Shown here: one piece after another, positions 1-10,547 of the stretch
Numbering within the stretch: the stretch's first letter is position 1
How the letters are laid out: every line of letters starts with the position of its first letter
DNA from: Apostichopus japonicus
Lineage: Eukaryota > Echinodermata > Holothuroidea > Aspidochirotida > Stichopodidae
Assembly (NCBI RefSeq): GCF_037975245.1
Contig: NC_092582.1
Span: 14,672,077 to 14,736,076 of the forward strand
Length of the DNA stretch: 64,000 nt
Direction of reading: 5' to 3'
Position numbers and translations under genes: made by a program
Notes under the pieces: generated by a model
What the model saw: the letters and a program-made list of their open reading frames with translations, nothing else
What the model was told of the DNA's origin: nothing
Database searches by the model: none

Positions 1-1714
1 ATTACATTATTTCATCCTCCATACAGCAGATAACCATTCCCATACTTGGCAACTACATCTCTCAAAAAGCAATCATGATAATTGATAGAGGTGAGAAGCT
101 TTTTAGAGGGAAGAGTATAAAAGTGTGGTAGCATTATTGAAACACTCTTGTGAACCATCCAAGTCAGGTTTGGGACAACATTCATGGTCCTGGCAGGAGT
201 TCAACATGTCATTTATTTTGATAAAAAACAATACATAATAAGAAACAAAAGAGAAAATATAAACTAGGCCAATTAGGTGTTGCAAAAATGCATTGTGGTT
301 TCGATGATGTAACATGAGCAGTTTTCTTTATGGATCTGACGTAATGTATAGTGAGGGTGTACATGTTTACAAGGTTTCCACAATTTGACCCCTGGTGACA
401 CCAAATGACATTTGACCTCCACCAAAAACAATAGGCTTCTTGTACCTAATGTGGTTCTTCTACACATCAAATATAAAATTGGTAGGACCTTCCCTTCTTG
501 AGATATCATGTTTTACATGGTTTACACAATCTGACCCCTGGTGACCCCAAATGACCTCCACCAAAAACAATAGGCTTCTTGTACTCAATGTGGTACTTCT
601 ACACACCTAATATGAAACTGGTCTGGCCTTCCCTTCTTGAGATATTGTGTTCACAAGCTGGGGGTCACAAACACACTCACACATGTTTGTATTACATTCA
701 GACCGAGGGCCCCATTGTATTTTCCATTGTTCAAATCCACGTACCCTAACTTAACAATACCCACACAATAGAATCCTTCCGAGGACATGGTGAATTGGTG
801 ATTCTTTAAAAATCACAACTGAAGACCTGGAATTCTTTTGTTCAAATCCTCGGTCAGATAGCAAAACAAACGCACACACACACGCCATCATGAATGCATA
901 GGTTACGGTTATCATCGAAACCGAAAATAAATATACACAAATACAGTAATCAACAGACTATTTTGACAATTGTTTTCATTTTTGAAAGTACACCTGACCT
1001 CTATGTACCAGGAATGCTTCACTGTTTGATTAACAAACAATACTGCAGTCAAATCTGCAGTAGTGCTGATGGACATGATTTGCAGGAAATTTAGTAAGGT
1101 AATTTAAAACCCCTGCGTGGCATAAGGACAGTTAGCAGTAGGTATGAAGAGGTCAAATATCAAAAATCCATTGTTCTCATGGGTGCTACAGGTTGATAAG
1201 GGGTAGAAGGGAGGGGAGGGGAGAGGCTAAGTAGCCCTTTCCACTCCACCTTCTCCCTGGCTGGCAGCAACATTAACATTGGTCTCCTATGCCTTAAGTA
1301 GCTATATCATTGGTATTAATTCACATATCAATACAAATTACATTTCACAGTATGTCAGACATAAAACTATCTGATTTTATAATAACTCACTTTGAAAAGT
1401 AAACCTTCCTAATAAACACTGTAGTGAAACTAAAACTCATCAATGCATAGAAGTATGGAGCATATCTAAGTTTGGGCAGGCAAATTAAATCTCCCATGAA
1501 TATAACCTGAACTGTGCAAATTATATAAATAGAACTCACAGCTCAACAGAGAATAACACCTAAAACAACAGTTTGATGAGCTTTTCATTGCACAAAATTA
1601 TTCCACCTGGTATTAACAATTGCGAGAATTACCACTTAGGCCAGATTTTGCACTGAATATGCAGGTAAGTAAACAGCCATGTCGTATAAGGAAATATCAA
1701 GTTTGAATATGTAC
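1..1714. other. Non-coding, probably intron of the left-hand minus-strand gene
   Basis: Apart from the repeat at 365-690 I see nothing coding. Short ORFs here are AT-rich and lack splice-site support. Because a probable first coding exon ends with a donor at 1715, this stretch is most simply read as part of the following intron of a gene that continues beyond the left edge. Confidence 0.4.
365..690. repeat. Two-unit diverged tandem repeat, related to the 53-55 kb array
   Basis: Two units of about 150 bp lie head to tail (about 365-510 and 515-660). Each holds a GACCCCTGGTGAC segment, a CACCAAAAACAATAGG segment and a CTTCCCTTCTTGAGATAT segment. The same blocks (CACCAAAAACAATAGG and a TTGAGATA block, then CA-rich DNA) occur at 55396-55560 at the edge of the large tandem array. 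This looks like a dispersed fragment of one repeat family. I see no coding potential in the overlapping short ORFs. Confidence 0.6.
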
Positions 1715-1820
1715 CTTTGGAATTGTCAGTTTCTGTCTCGGTCATTTTACTGGGGCCAGCTAACTGGCTTTTATCCTGATCCACTAACGGTAGGTCTCTC
1801 TGAGCATTATTGCTAGCCAT
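1715..1820 (-). CDS. Probable first coding exon of an unidentified gene leaving the window to the left
   Basis: On the minus strand an ATG at 1820-1818 opens 35 codons plus one base, ending at a splice donor (AAAG|GTAC at 1715/1714). The peptide begins MASNNAQRDLPLVDQDKSQL and is hydrophilic, rich in Asp, Ser, Thr and Gln, like the cytosolic N-terminus of many proteins. A CAG directly before the ATG (ATAAGTCATCAG) could be a splice acceptor, so the 5'UTR may lie in an upstream exon; a candidate is at about 5594-5750. No domain is visible in so short a piece and I do not recognise the family. The downstream exons are not in the window. The evidence is a clean ATG, non-AT-biased codon use and a usable donor. 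Confidence 0.45.
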
Positions 1821-4800
1821 TCTGATGACTTATGATGTTCAGAATTCTATGCAGCTGCTGTCGCAACCGACCCAACCGAGCTGTTTAAAATCTGTTGAAT
1901 GCAAACTACTACAGCTGCAACACCATACAAGGTTTAGTACGACCCAAACTAATGTACAAGTTGACACTTTTACAACAGTTGGTAAGTCAGTTTATGAACG
2001 AAAAGCAAACCCTTTGAGACACTGCAGCTGTGTGATTTCTGCTGGTGCTTGTTTTACACACTATTGAATGTCAGTTCCCTCTAGCTACAGATATAAATGG
2101 GTACCTAGAAATTTGGCATTGCTGTTATATAATGCTAGGATCCAGTACAAAATGTTTTAGTTTTTTCCCTCTTGGCATTCCAAGGACTTCCCTTTGGGGC
2201 TGCCGAAATGACCCAGAATTATCCATGTCATTTAACTACAACTTTTGCTATGTTAGGGAGTATATACCTCTTACGAAGATGCTGGAAACTTCTTGGGGCA
2301 CACAGTGCTTACATTTTATAAATCGTTCAATGATATTATGTAAGGAACATCCAGAACAAACCTGAACTGGTATAAATTAAAATGCTTGCATCTTCACGTA
2401 AGTGAGAGAGAGATATAAACATCACCTCCATGTTACGTGACTACATAAGAGTAATTTACCCACCTCAGATCAACAAGCAGCCACGAACATTGAAAGAAGA
2501 TATGAGAGTGGATATTGGTTTATAAATAGCATAGCATATAGCTTCGATACATCTCCCACATTGACGTTCGTCGAGGTGGATAAATGCTATTTTATTGGCT
2601 TCATAACACCCAGAAGACCATCAAATCGCTGTTCCTGCACTCAGAAGCCCTGTAATATTTTGCTCCATTGTCACAATACTGTAATATTGCACTTCTACTG
2701 CCACAGATCCAGCCTAGTGTTATTGTTACTCAACCCAAGCCAGATTTCTACTGCTGTCTAGTATCAAATAGACACTTTGCCAATTCATATATATTCAACG
2801 ACCGGTTGTACACGCTTATAGTGGTCCGCCAGCATCGGTGGAACAGACGTTAGCCCTAGATGATGATCATTTGGCAATTAGGATCTCAAGTCTTCCACAA
2901 GGTCTCACCAGAAGATCTAGACAGATCAACTACTTCCCTGGTACTTAGTAAGATACTTTTGATTTAACGTATCCTGTATCTAAACTTACATCAAGTTTCA
3001 GAGTAATTTAAGGAATTGATTTTACCCGACCAATCAAGGGAGAGAGGGTCTAACTGATTGCGTGTGGAGATGGAGAGAACATTAAAGGAAGTCTCACGTA
3101 GAATTTCCTGGCTGTAGAAACATTTCGACCAACACCACATCGCTGGATTAGGGAGACTAATTACCTATATATGCAATAATTGCAAATATGTAATCCTTTT
3201 CACGCCAAAATGCTCACACCCCGGATAAAGTCAGACAGTTTAATAGACAGTTCTGGAGCTGATGTCAAAAATTTGTTCTGATCATTGAAAAAGGTCAGGT
3301 CAACAAATTCCTGTCTTTGTATAGTTTTGCATTTGCTGTATGGTAACTATAAGAATGAAACTGTGAAATATTTCTACTAACTCACTGATCAGAGACAACA
3401 AGCTTACAGAACATTTTCTATTCATTTCAATTTTTTTTTTAATTTTTTATTATTCATAAATATACATGTATCTGTACATTGACATAATGGGAAAGACACC
3501 TGATAAGCACATGAGTTACTGTAGCTCAATGGTAGCTCAGTTGAATAAGGTTATTTAGCAAGAAACTGAGCTAGAACAATATGACAAGGCAACATCACAG
3601 CTCTATGTATGTAGTTTATTCATTCATGTAATTAAATCGGGAATATATATGCTATTTTTTAAACTTGCAACTTGGGGTGGATTGGGTATCCAGGGTAAAT
3701 ACCAATATCAAAGACATATTTAGATCGGAGAAACAAAAGACAAAGACTTACTGTACATAAGATAAAAAAAATTGCAAAGAAAGAAAGAAAGAGGGCAAAC
3801 TAGTGTTTGGGGACATTTTAAAGCATGACAATTTGACTGAATAGCAGTAATAAATTGTAACAGAGAAAGACTTGAAAGATAGTTGGGAAGTCAAAAGTAT
3901 ACCCACTAGATACATGACACAGATACAAAATGAACAGATCTGATATTTTGTCATGGTCAGCTCTTGTACAGTATATAGGGTAAAGTTACTTGGAAATGCC
4001 ACATATTGCAAGACCTCACTTGAAAGACATCTTAGAAAAACTAAATGACCAGCTCAGTACACTGTGTATATTACCCTGACCGCGATACAGAATAATTTTA
4101 CATGTTCAGGATTTAGAGGGAGAAAAGAAAACATTGACTTTCAAATGTTGGCCAATTTCAGGAGACTGATTCCTTGTTGGTTCATGAATACCTGCTAGAT
4201 TATTAAAGTAATGTAGGTTTTGTTACCTAAAAGTTTAAAAGAGGAAACATAGCTAAAATTCATAAAAATTGTCTTCTAACAGTGAGTGAGAACCAGGGGC
4301 AGGATTTGATGTGTGAAAGTGGGTAGGGGCAAACCTGGGGTCTCAGGGGATGTTCCCCCCTGACATATTTGGAGTCTCTAGATGTAATATACTGTAGATA
4401 TAGAATACATGGTACCAAATTTATAGGTTAAGACCCAGTACTAGTTGTGTATTTGAAAATTTAATTATGCTATCTGCATAAAAGTTTTGCCAGATTTACT
4501 AAGCAATATAAAAGTATCAAATGGATTTAAATTAAAATTGTCAAAATGGATCAATCTTTTTTATAGACTAAGTCATGGTACTTTGAATAAGTCTAAAAGA
4601 ATCACAGAGTTGTCAGTATTGCTGTGGCATAACCAACCAAATTACCAACCAATTTAAAAAAAACAAAAACACTCAAGGTCTGAGAAAAAGGGAGGGAGAA
4701 GTGCCCCCCCCCCATAATTCCTCTAGGCTATAGTGAGAACAAACACCCTTCATATTCGAACTGATTGCACAATGATGTCATAATATAATCAGTGACTTGA

Positions 4801-4886
4801 ACACTTGCTGTAATTTCATTGATGTCACTGTGATCATGACGTTGTTAGTGTTACAAGGAAGCTGGCAATTTGTCTTGTACTTAGGG
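1821..4886. other. Non-coding, presumed first intron of the left-hand gene
   Basis: No ORF here has coding character. There is a poly(T) stretch near 3430, a C9 tract at 4707 and scattered AT-rich sequence. Nothing else can be supported. Confidence 0.35.
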
Positions 4887-4896
4887 CTAGAAATAG

Positions 4897-5503
4897 GGGA
4901 CAAACTAAAACAAATGACAGCGAATGACCGAATGACAATTGACTTTGTACAGGGTTAATTATCATTTGTGAATGACAGCGAATGACAGCGAATGACAACG
5001 AATGACAACGAATGACAACGAAGGACAGTATTGAGAAGAGATAGAATGATTAACGGAGTGGAGTAAATGCGGTTTTTGGTTTTCTGCGCAAAAATGATTT
5101 AAGGAAAATCGCATGTTACGTGGTTGCAGGGTTTTGGTGTAAGTTACGGATAGAAACCACAGGGAAAGTTTTTGTGTGAGAATGCGCTTGAGTGTTGTGC
5201 TTTTTACCTCTGTAGATTTATATAGAAAGATAACTGAAGCCGTTTCAAGATTATAGTATTGTTGGTTTCTAATAATTAATAAAATCAAACTTACAATTTC
5301 GCTTACTATAAGGTGCGTTTTTATCTTGTCCGTACATTACTAGATCTAGATACCCACGAAGTCTGAACTGTGATATACCCGGATAAAGCAAATGTCTGTG
5401 CTGTCGTTACTGTCATTCGTTTTAGTCAAGGCAATTTTTTAGTGTGTAAAACATATTGTCATTCGTTATGTGTAACGCAATTGTCATTCGTTTTAGTAAC
5501 ACC
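4897..5503. mobile_element. MITE-like non-autonomous DNA transposon (Mutator-like TSD length)
   Basis: A perfect 10-bp direct repeat CTAGAAATAG flanks the element (4887-4896 and 5504-5513). The ends are imperfect inverted repeats: the left end holds ACTAAAACAAATGACA and the right end read in reverse holds ACTAAAACGAATGACA. The left subterminal region carries several GAATGACA copies, including a short tandem run at about 4970-5030. The right subterminal region carries at least three copies in reverse orientation. A 9-11 bp target duplication is typical of Mutator-like elements; the superfamily assignment is inference. No transposase is encoded, and the 108-codon ORF inside (4962-5288, minus) is AT-rich and looks spurious. 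Confidence 0.7.
4962..5031. repeat. 10-bp minisatellite (GAATGACAGC/GAATGACAAC)
   Basis: About six tandem copies of a decamer GAATGACARC lie inside the left end of the MITE. The same octamer recurs inverted at its right end, so these are likely subterminal transposase-binding-type repeats that expanded. Confidence 0.75.
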
Positions 5504-5593
5504 CTAGAAATAGTTCTTAGTAGGGCCCCGTGCATAACCTAGGCCTAACGTTAGGATAAGTCAAATTTGAAAGGAAGATATAACCCAACTTAC

Positions 5594-5890
5594 AATGCAA
5601 TCGAAATGGCAAGATCTACGACTTTCTAATGAGTGTCTAACCCAGTCGAATGAACAGACAGGCAGTTTCGGTACTTCAAATTGTTGCTGCGTCTGAAGGT
5701 TTTGCTAGCGATAGTCCCAATAAGGAGCTTCGCCACTGGACTGTGATACAGTTACATGTGTTACGTACACTGCACTAAACGGACCTAGCTATATCATGAG
5801 CTCTCTTGTTACAAAATCGTTGGTCACTGTTTACGTCAGAATCACATGATTCCCTATGTAGCTGTACCTATTGTTTTGTACACACGTGAT
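5594..5890 (-). promoter_or_regulatory. Candidate promoter and 5'UTR exon of the left-hand minus-strand gene
   Basis: On the minus strand a very good donor (ATT|GTAAGT, GT at 5593-5592) could end a non-coding first exon. Just upstream lie a CRE-like TTACGTCA (5831-5838) and an E-box CACGTG (5883-5888), a combination common in proximal promoters. This would splice to the acceptor-like CAG before the ATG at 1820. The link is inference; no transcript evidence is available. Confidence 0.3.
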
Positions 5891-8200
5891 CGTTCCAATT
5901 ACGCTATTACACAAAGAAACGCGAGAATTACTCTGGCAAGAACTTCGACAGGTTTTCGGTGGAGGTCAGGGAAGAGTCGGGGAGTGGGTATGAGTATATC
6001 CTTATATTGAAAAAAAACTCCAAAACAGGTGTACATTTGTCAAATGGAATACGTTTACAGTTGGTTTCCATAATCTATCCATAGACCATCCAATTATAGG
6101 TGACATTATAATCTCTTATCCATTACTCAATTTCACCTTTGACCTTTCACTGATCAATTCTGGGCACTTATACAGAGAATGAAATTCTCTGTTTAAATGC
6201 CCAGAATAGAAATATATCAGTACTTCTACTTTGCTCAGTCTAGAAAGCTGTTGTGTGTATTTCTTTATATATTATAATAGGTATGGGTACCATGAAACAA
6301 AGGAAACATATCATAGGCTATAACTGAATGTTTTAGTCTATTTCTCAGGTTTCACTCTATTTCTATTCGTCTTTCCTTAGTTCAATTTCTAATTATCTTT
6401 CTGTTTTCTTCTTACTAAGTTATATCAGGGAGTTGTTCCATTACAATTCCCTGGGTATATAATACTGCCATCGTCAATTTGCTAATATTGTTTGCTTGTC
6501 TTTTGTTACAAATTTATTATGATTTATGGTAAGAGAATAAACTTTTGAAAGTCAATGAAACTTGGAAGTGAACCCTGAGGCTAAGATTTCAAAATGCAGA
6601 TGCATTACTCAAATCATTTTGCCTCTCCGGGGACAATTCATGTCCGACAGTCCACTTCCAGTAGTGCATAGCTATAGATATTGAGGGGGGGTGGGGTGAT
6701 GGGCAGGGGCCATATAACAACTATCCAAGCTGGTATTATAATTAAGAAGAAAGGAACTTCTTTAATCTGAGATCCAAGCCACAACATATCAGCTCAGGTT
6801 ATTTGGTAACGTATCGAAAATTTAGATGTTCTCCCGTTGCTCCGCTTTTCGGCACTTTCACTTGATCGGATTGATATAGAATCCCATATGATTTTCAAAA
6901 TAAGTGGCGCTAGTCATCATCTTAAAGATATATTAATCAATGTTGAAAATAGTACGATAGCGTTTCGTATTGAAAAAAAGGTTATGATATCTCAGCCTGT
7001 CATGATTATTCCATTCCCATTACTGTAACTGTTGTGTTAATCCTACATAATCAAAGGCATATAGAAACAGGGGGAGGGGGCATAGGTCGTCATTGCCCTC
7101 TAAGGGTTTAACTAGATCATTTAGCTAGATCATTTACCTGTATGGAGTGCACATCTCGGGCGCCGTAGCCGATCATGATGGGAGGGGGAGGGGTCACCCC
7201 ACACCCACCACTGGCCACGATGTACTATGAAAATTGTATGCATATACCGTAAGGTCACAATAATTCTCATACACGTCAAAATACCGATATACCCCAAATT
7301 AATTCGTAACACATCCCCTTATAAGTACTTTTCTTTGGGAACAAAGATTTGATGCGCATATTTCATTATCTTTTTCATTTTTCATTTGTGAATGATGTGC
7401 TCAATATTAAGCTTTAAATGGACTCTTTTTTATATTTTTACTTAATGGAACCTGTTTACCCCTTCACCGCGTACCCTCGATTTATTACTTTTCTCAACTT
7501 GTGACAAATAACTTTTTAACTTTTCTTTGTGTGTTTTTTCAAGTCTATTATTTTATTGTTTTTTTTTCATTATCGCCATTTCTCAGGGGTCAAATATAAT
7601 TAGCTCTTTCCCTTTCTAGTTTCAAAGATTCTAAATTTGGAAATAGGCAATTGTTTTTATAGTAATTAATATAAAATAATCGCAATTTTTTTTGAGCAAC
7701 ATCAAGTTTGGTAACTCGTACCAAAGAAAATAACTGAAGCTGCTTTAAAGCGATCGAAAAAATCTAAATTAAAATGGCATTTTGTTTATACAATAAATAT
7801 TGTTAATAATAACAGTAGTATAGTAGTTATAATATAAAAAAAATGATGGTAATAACAATAAAGTATACAAACTAGATCGAGATCAATAGTTTACAAAATA
7901 TAAACTCTCTTCGTGTGAGAGGTAAACTAAATCGAGAACAATGAAAAACCAAATCAATAATTTTACTACCGATAAATTTCAGAACTATTCATAATATTAA
8001 CAGGGAGAACGGGTAAAATAAGCTTATGGCGTATTGCCAAGTTTCTTACTTGATCGTCTATGACAGAGGGAACAATAAACCGCTTCTTGGTGTTATAAAA
8101 TATTGCCCTAATATATTAAAGTAGCAACAGTTATGCGTAAGTAAAGCGAGGAGAGATTACATTTTCTTTTATATAATCAGTCATCGCTGCTTGCTGACTA
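5891..8200. other. Non-coding AT-rich DNA
   Basis: Apart from the hairpin at 6158-6206 I see only AT-rich sequence and short chance ORFs. No splice-bounded coding segment could be supported on either strand. Confidence 0.4.
6158..6206. repeat. Near-perfect hairpin (23-bp arms, 3-nt loop)
   Basis: The left arm TTCTGGGCACTTATACAGAG continues as AAT, then GAA forms the loop, then the reverse complement of the arm follows with two mismatches and ends at GCCCAGAA. It could be a folded-back element or a structured RNA; nothing flanking decides this. Confidence 0.65.
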
Positions 8201-8201
8201 T

Positions 8202-8317
8202 AGGCTCATATAGCTAATAAACAATCCATCCAACCATCCATCCAACCATCCATCCACCCATCCATCCATCCATCCATCCATCCATCCACCCATCCATCCA
8301 TCCATCCATCCATCCAA
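8202..8317. repeat. (CCAT)n microsatellite, possibly the tail of a LINE or SINE fragment
   Basis: An AATAAA-containing stretch (CTAATAAACAATCC) is followed by about 24 copies of CCAT/CCAAC/CCACC tetra- and pentamers. A short tandem repeat directly after an AATAAA-like motif is how some CR1-type LINEs end. No upstream reverse-transcriptase sequence is visible, so only the microsatellite itself is certain. Confidence 0.8.
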
Positions 8318-9056
8318 ATATCTATCTTGGAAACATTAAACAATTCCATTTGTCAGCTTTCAGAATTTTTATTTAAATATGTCGCTCGATCGCGGATCTA
8401 TTGATGAAGATGATGCTCAATTTGAGGATAAACATGAAAACACGTTCCTCTTGGCATAATCACTATATGAAACTATCTTATCGTATGTAGTAAAGCGATC
8501 GACGAATGAATGATGGTCAAATTTAGCTTACTTGTTGTTTCTTATTTCTTTTTCTCTTTTTTCCCCGTGTTTTTCGCAATTCGTTTGTAATACACGTAGT
8601 GCAGTAACGTCGAATTAATAAAACCGCATCAACAAGGATGAATACGTGTAGAGTTCATGCATGCATTGTATGGCTATATATTATATTGATGATAGATTTT
8701 TAATTCGGAAGCGACTGTGATGTTGAACTTGACATGATGGAGGACTGCATTATTGACTGTGAATATACTGAGCTGTGAAAGATAGTAAAATGGTTGATAT
8801 CGTTTGGTAGGAGTCACAACGTCTACGCAAGGATGGATTTATAACGCGGTTGTTCTCTGAGTGTATGGTTTAAATGCATATTTAATGGAACTACGGAGTT
8901 CAACTTCATAATGGAGACAAATTTGATGCGTCCTTAGCAACGCAGAATAGACACACTCGACGAAGTGATATTGCTGGATACTCACAACGTAAGTACAATT
9001 AGGTAAGCGATTATTTAACAATTTAGTGGTACAGCACTTATATCCAGATATCCACC
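8318..9056. other. Non-coding DNA
   Basis: No coding region, RNA gene or recognisable repeat seen; ORFs are short and unsupported. Confidence 0.35.
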
Positions 9057-9057
9057 T

Positions 9058-9116
<59 letters not shown>

Positions 9117-9119
9117 AAA
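9057..9119. repeat. (AT)n microsatellite
   Basis: An almost pure AT dinucleotide run that abuts the left end of the MITE at 9120. The last bases before the MITE (TATAAA) resemble the first bases after it (TATATA), consistent with insertion into the AT tract. Confidence 0.95.
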
Positions 9120-9585
9120 CAGGGATGTGCCCAGGATTTCCTGAGTGCCGGGTATACTGATCGCCGTCCTGGGGGGGGGGGGTCTAAGGGGGAGGGGGTG
9201 CTCAGATGCCAAATGCTGGCACCTGTGTAGCTTTTTCAGTGAATACACAAGTACTAGTTTTGCTAACAATTTTTTTTATTTTTGTTTAGTGAAATATATT
9301 ACGCACCTGGTAAAAGTTATTAGTTTGTTTCAAAGAGATTTTACAAGGGACCGATTGAGAGCCGTAAATATTGTTTCTCGCATGCGTAACTGATGCGTTA
9401 TTAGTCTGTATGATTTTGGCATAGGCTATGCCCAAATTATGTTGAATACATTGTAAGGAATGTCGGGATTTTAGATGAAAATAATTCTGGGCGGGATTCA
9501 CGATTTTTAAGACAGTGCTGGGCGGTAATTTTTAGTGTTGGGGGGGGGGGGCCGCCCAGTGCCGCCCAGCGTGGGCACATCCCTG
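9120..9585. mobile_element. CAGGG-type MITE, copy 1
   Basis: The element begins CAGGGATGTGCCCA and ends TGGGCACATCCCTG, a 14-bp perfect terminal inverted repeat. Internally it has G-homopolymer runs and repeated CCGCCCAGC blocks near the right end. A second copy in the opposite orientation lies at 42973-43334 and shares the terminal and subterminal blocks (for example GTGCTGGGCGGTAA and the GTGAATCCCGCCCAGCA block). CAGGG ends resemble hAT elements, but the apparent target repeat is about 6 bp, not 8, so I leave the superfamily open. No transposase is present. Confidence 0.75.
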
Positions 9586-10428
9586 TATATAGGTCAACCA
9601 ACCCCCCCCCTCCCCCAACAAAAAAAAAAACAGAATGAGCTGCATGCATTAAACATGCAACGACAGATTCTACATTAATGCAACGCAGGAATAAATCTAG
9701 GAAAAGTAAAAGAGAGAAACCATCACTTACCCCAACGCAATTTTTAATATAAGATATTATTAAAACTTAGTGTTTTACCGTGTTGCCGTTAAAATGCTGC
9801 CAACTAAAAGTACTGGAGATTATAAACAAAATAAAGATATTTTGCCGTTTACTAATCTGCGACCAAAGACGGCGGTGTCGGGCAGTGGGTAACACAGGAG
9901 ACACATGCCAATCCTCCAAGTATTTTGTGTCAAAAAATACAACGAAAAAGTTCCCTTGTTTGTAAATAACACGTGCCCCCTTTGGTGTAAAAGGTACCTT
10001 CTTTCCATTTTTATAATAGCCAAAGTGCCCTTAGCCTTTGTTGATGATTTACATAAAAATTTGTCTTGTTATACACGAATTTCATTTTGGCCAACATATT
10101 TTTTTACCAAACTTGTTAGTAATTTTTTTCATTCAGTGTCCTGTTTTCGATTTACCATCAACCATGGATTTACTATGAACCATGGCCAATCTAACATAAC
10201 CAGTGACGTGGATAGGATTTCAAAGGTGAGGTGTGGGGTGAGGTGGTTGGGGGATTCAACATTCTCCCCGATAAGTATTGCACTCTGAGACGTACTTATA
10301 GGCTACCAATTAGGTATTTAATTATGTCTAAACGCAAGGTTGTGGTATGAATGCTTCTGAAATTAGAAGGAAAAAAAACGACTGAACGTTTTTACCGTGA
10401 CGGACGATGGAGGTGAGGGTGACCGCCA
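9586..10428. other. Non-coding DNA upstream of the giant ORF
   Basis: Contains C- and A-homopolymers (9602-9630) and no supported coding exon. Any promoter or 5'UTR exon of the AJM1-like gene should lie in or beyond this stretch, but I cannot point to it. Confidence 0.35.
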
Positions 10429-10447
10429 CCCCCCCCCCCCCCCCCCC
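10429..10447. repeat. Poly(C) tract of about 18-19 bases
   Basis: An uninterrupted C run about 100 bp upstream of the giant ORF start. It is one of roughly 25 poly(C)/poly(G) tracts in the window. Confidence 0.9.
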
Positions 10448-10501
10448 ACTCCCGAAATGAACAACCCAAATTTTCGTTTTCACGTTTGATTTCATTCTTA
10501 G

Positions 10502-10547
10502 ATAATCCTTCTGTCAAAGTGGAATAGTGGGAGATTTTCGAAGCAAA
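10502..10547 (+). other. 5'UTR stub and probable splice acceptor of the AJM1-like gene
   Basis: A pyrimidine-rich stretch ends in TTCATTCTTAG at 10491-10501, a good acceptor. This implies at least one non-coding upstream exon. The frame continues 5' of the ATG only from a GTG with no methionine, so 10548 is the preferred start. Confidence 0.5.

Noticed and set aside
720-840. B-box-like TTGTTCAAATCC at two places
   Set aside because: No A box upstream at tRNA distance and no fold.
3523-3580. tRNA-like GTAGCTCAATGGTAGCTCAG
   Set aside because: A-box-like text only; no B box or cloverleaf follows.
4962-5288. 108-codon ORF inside the 4.9-kb MITE as a transposase
   Set aside because: No transposase motif, and its C-terminus is simply the translated decamer repeat.
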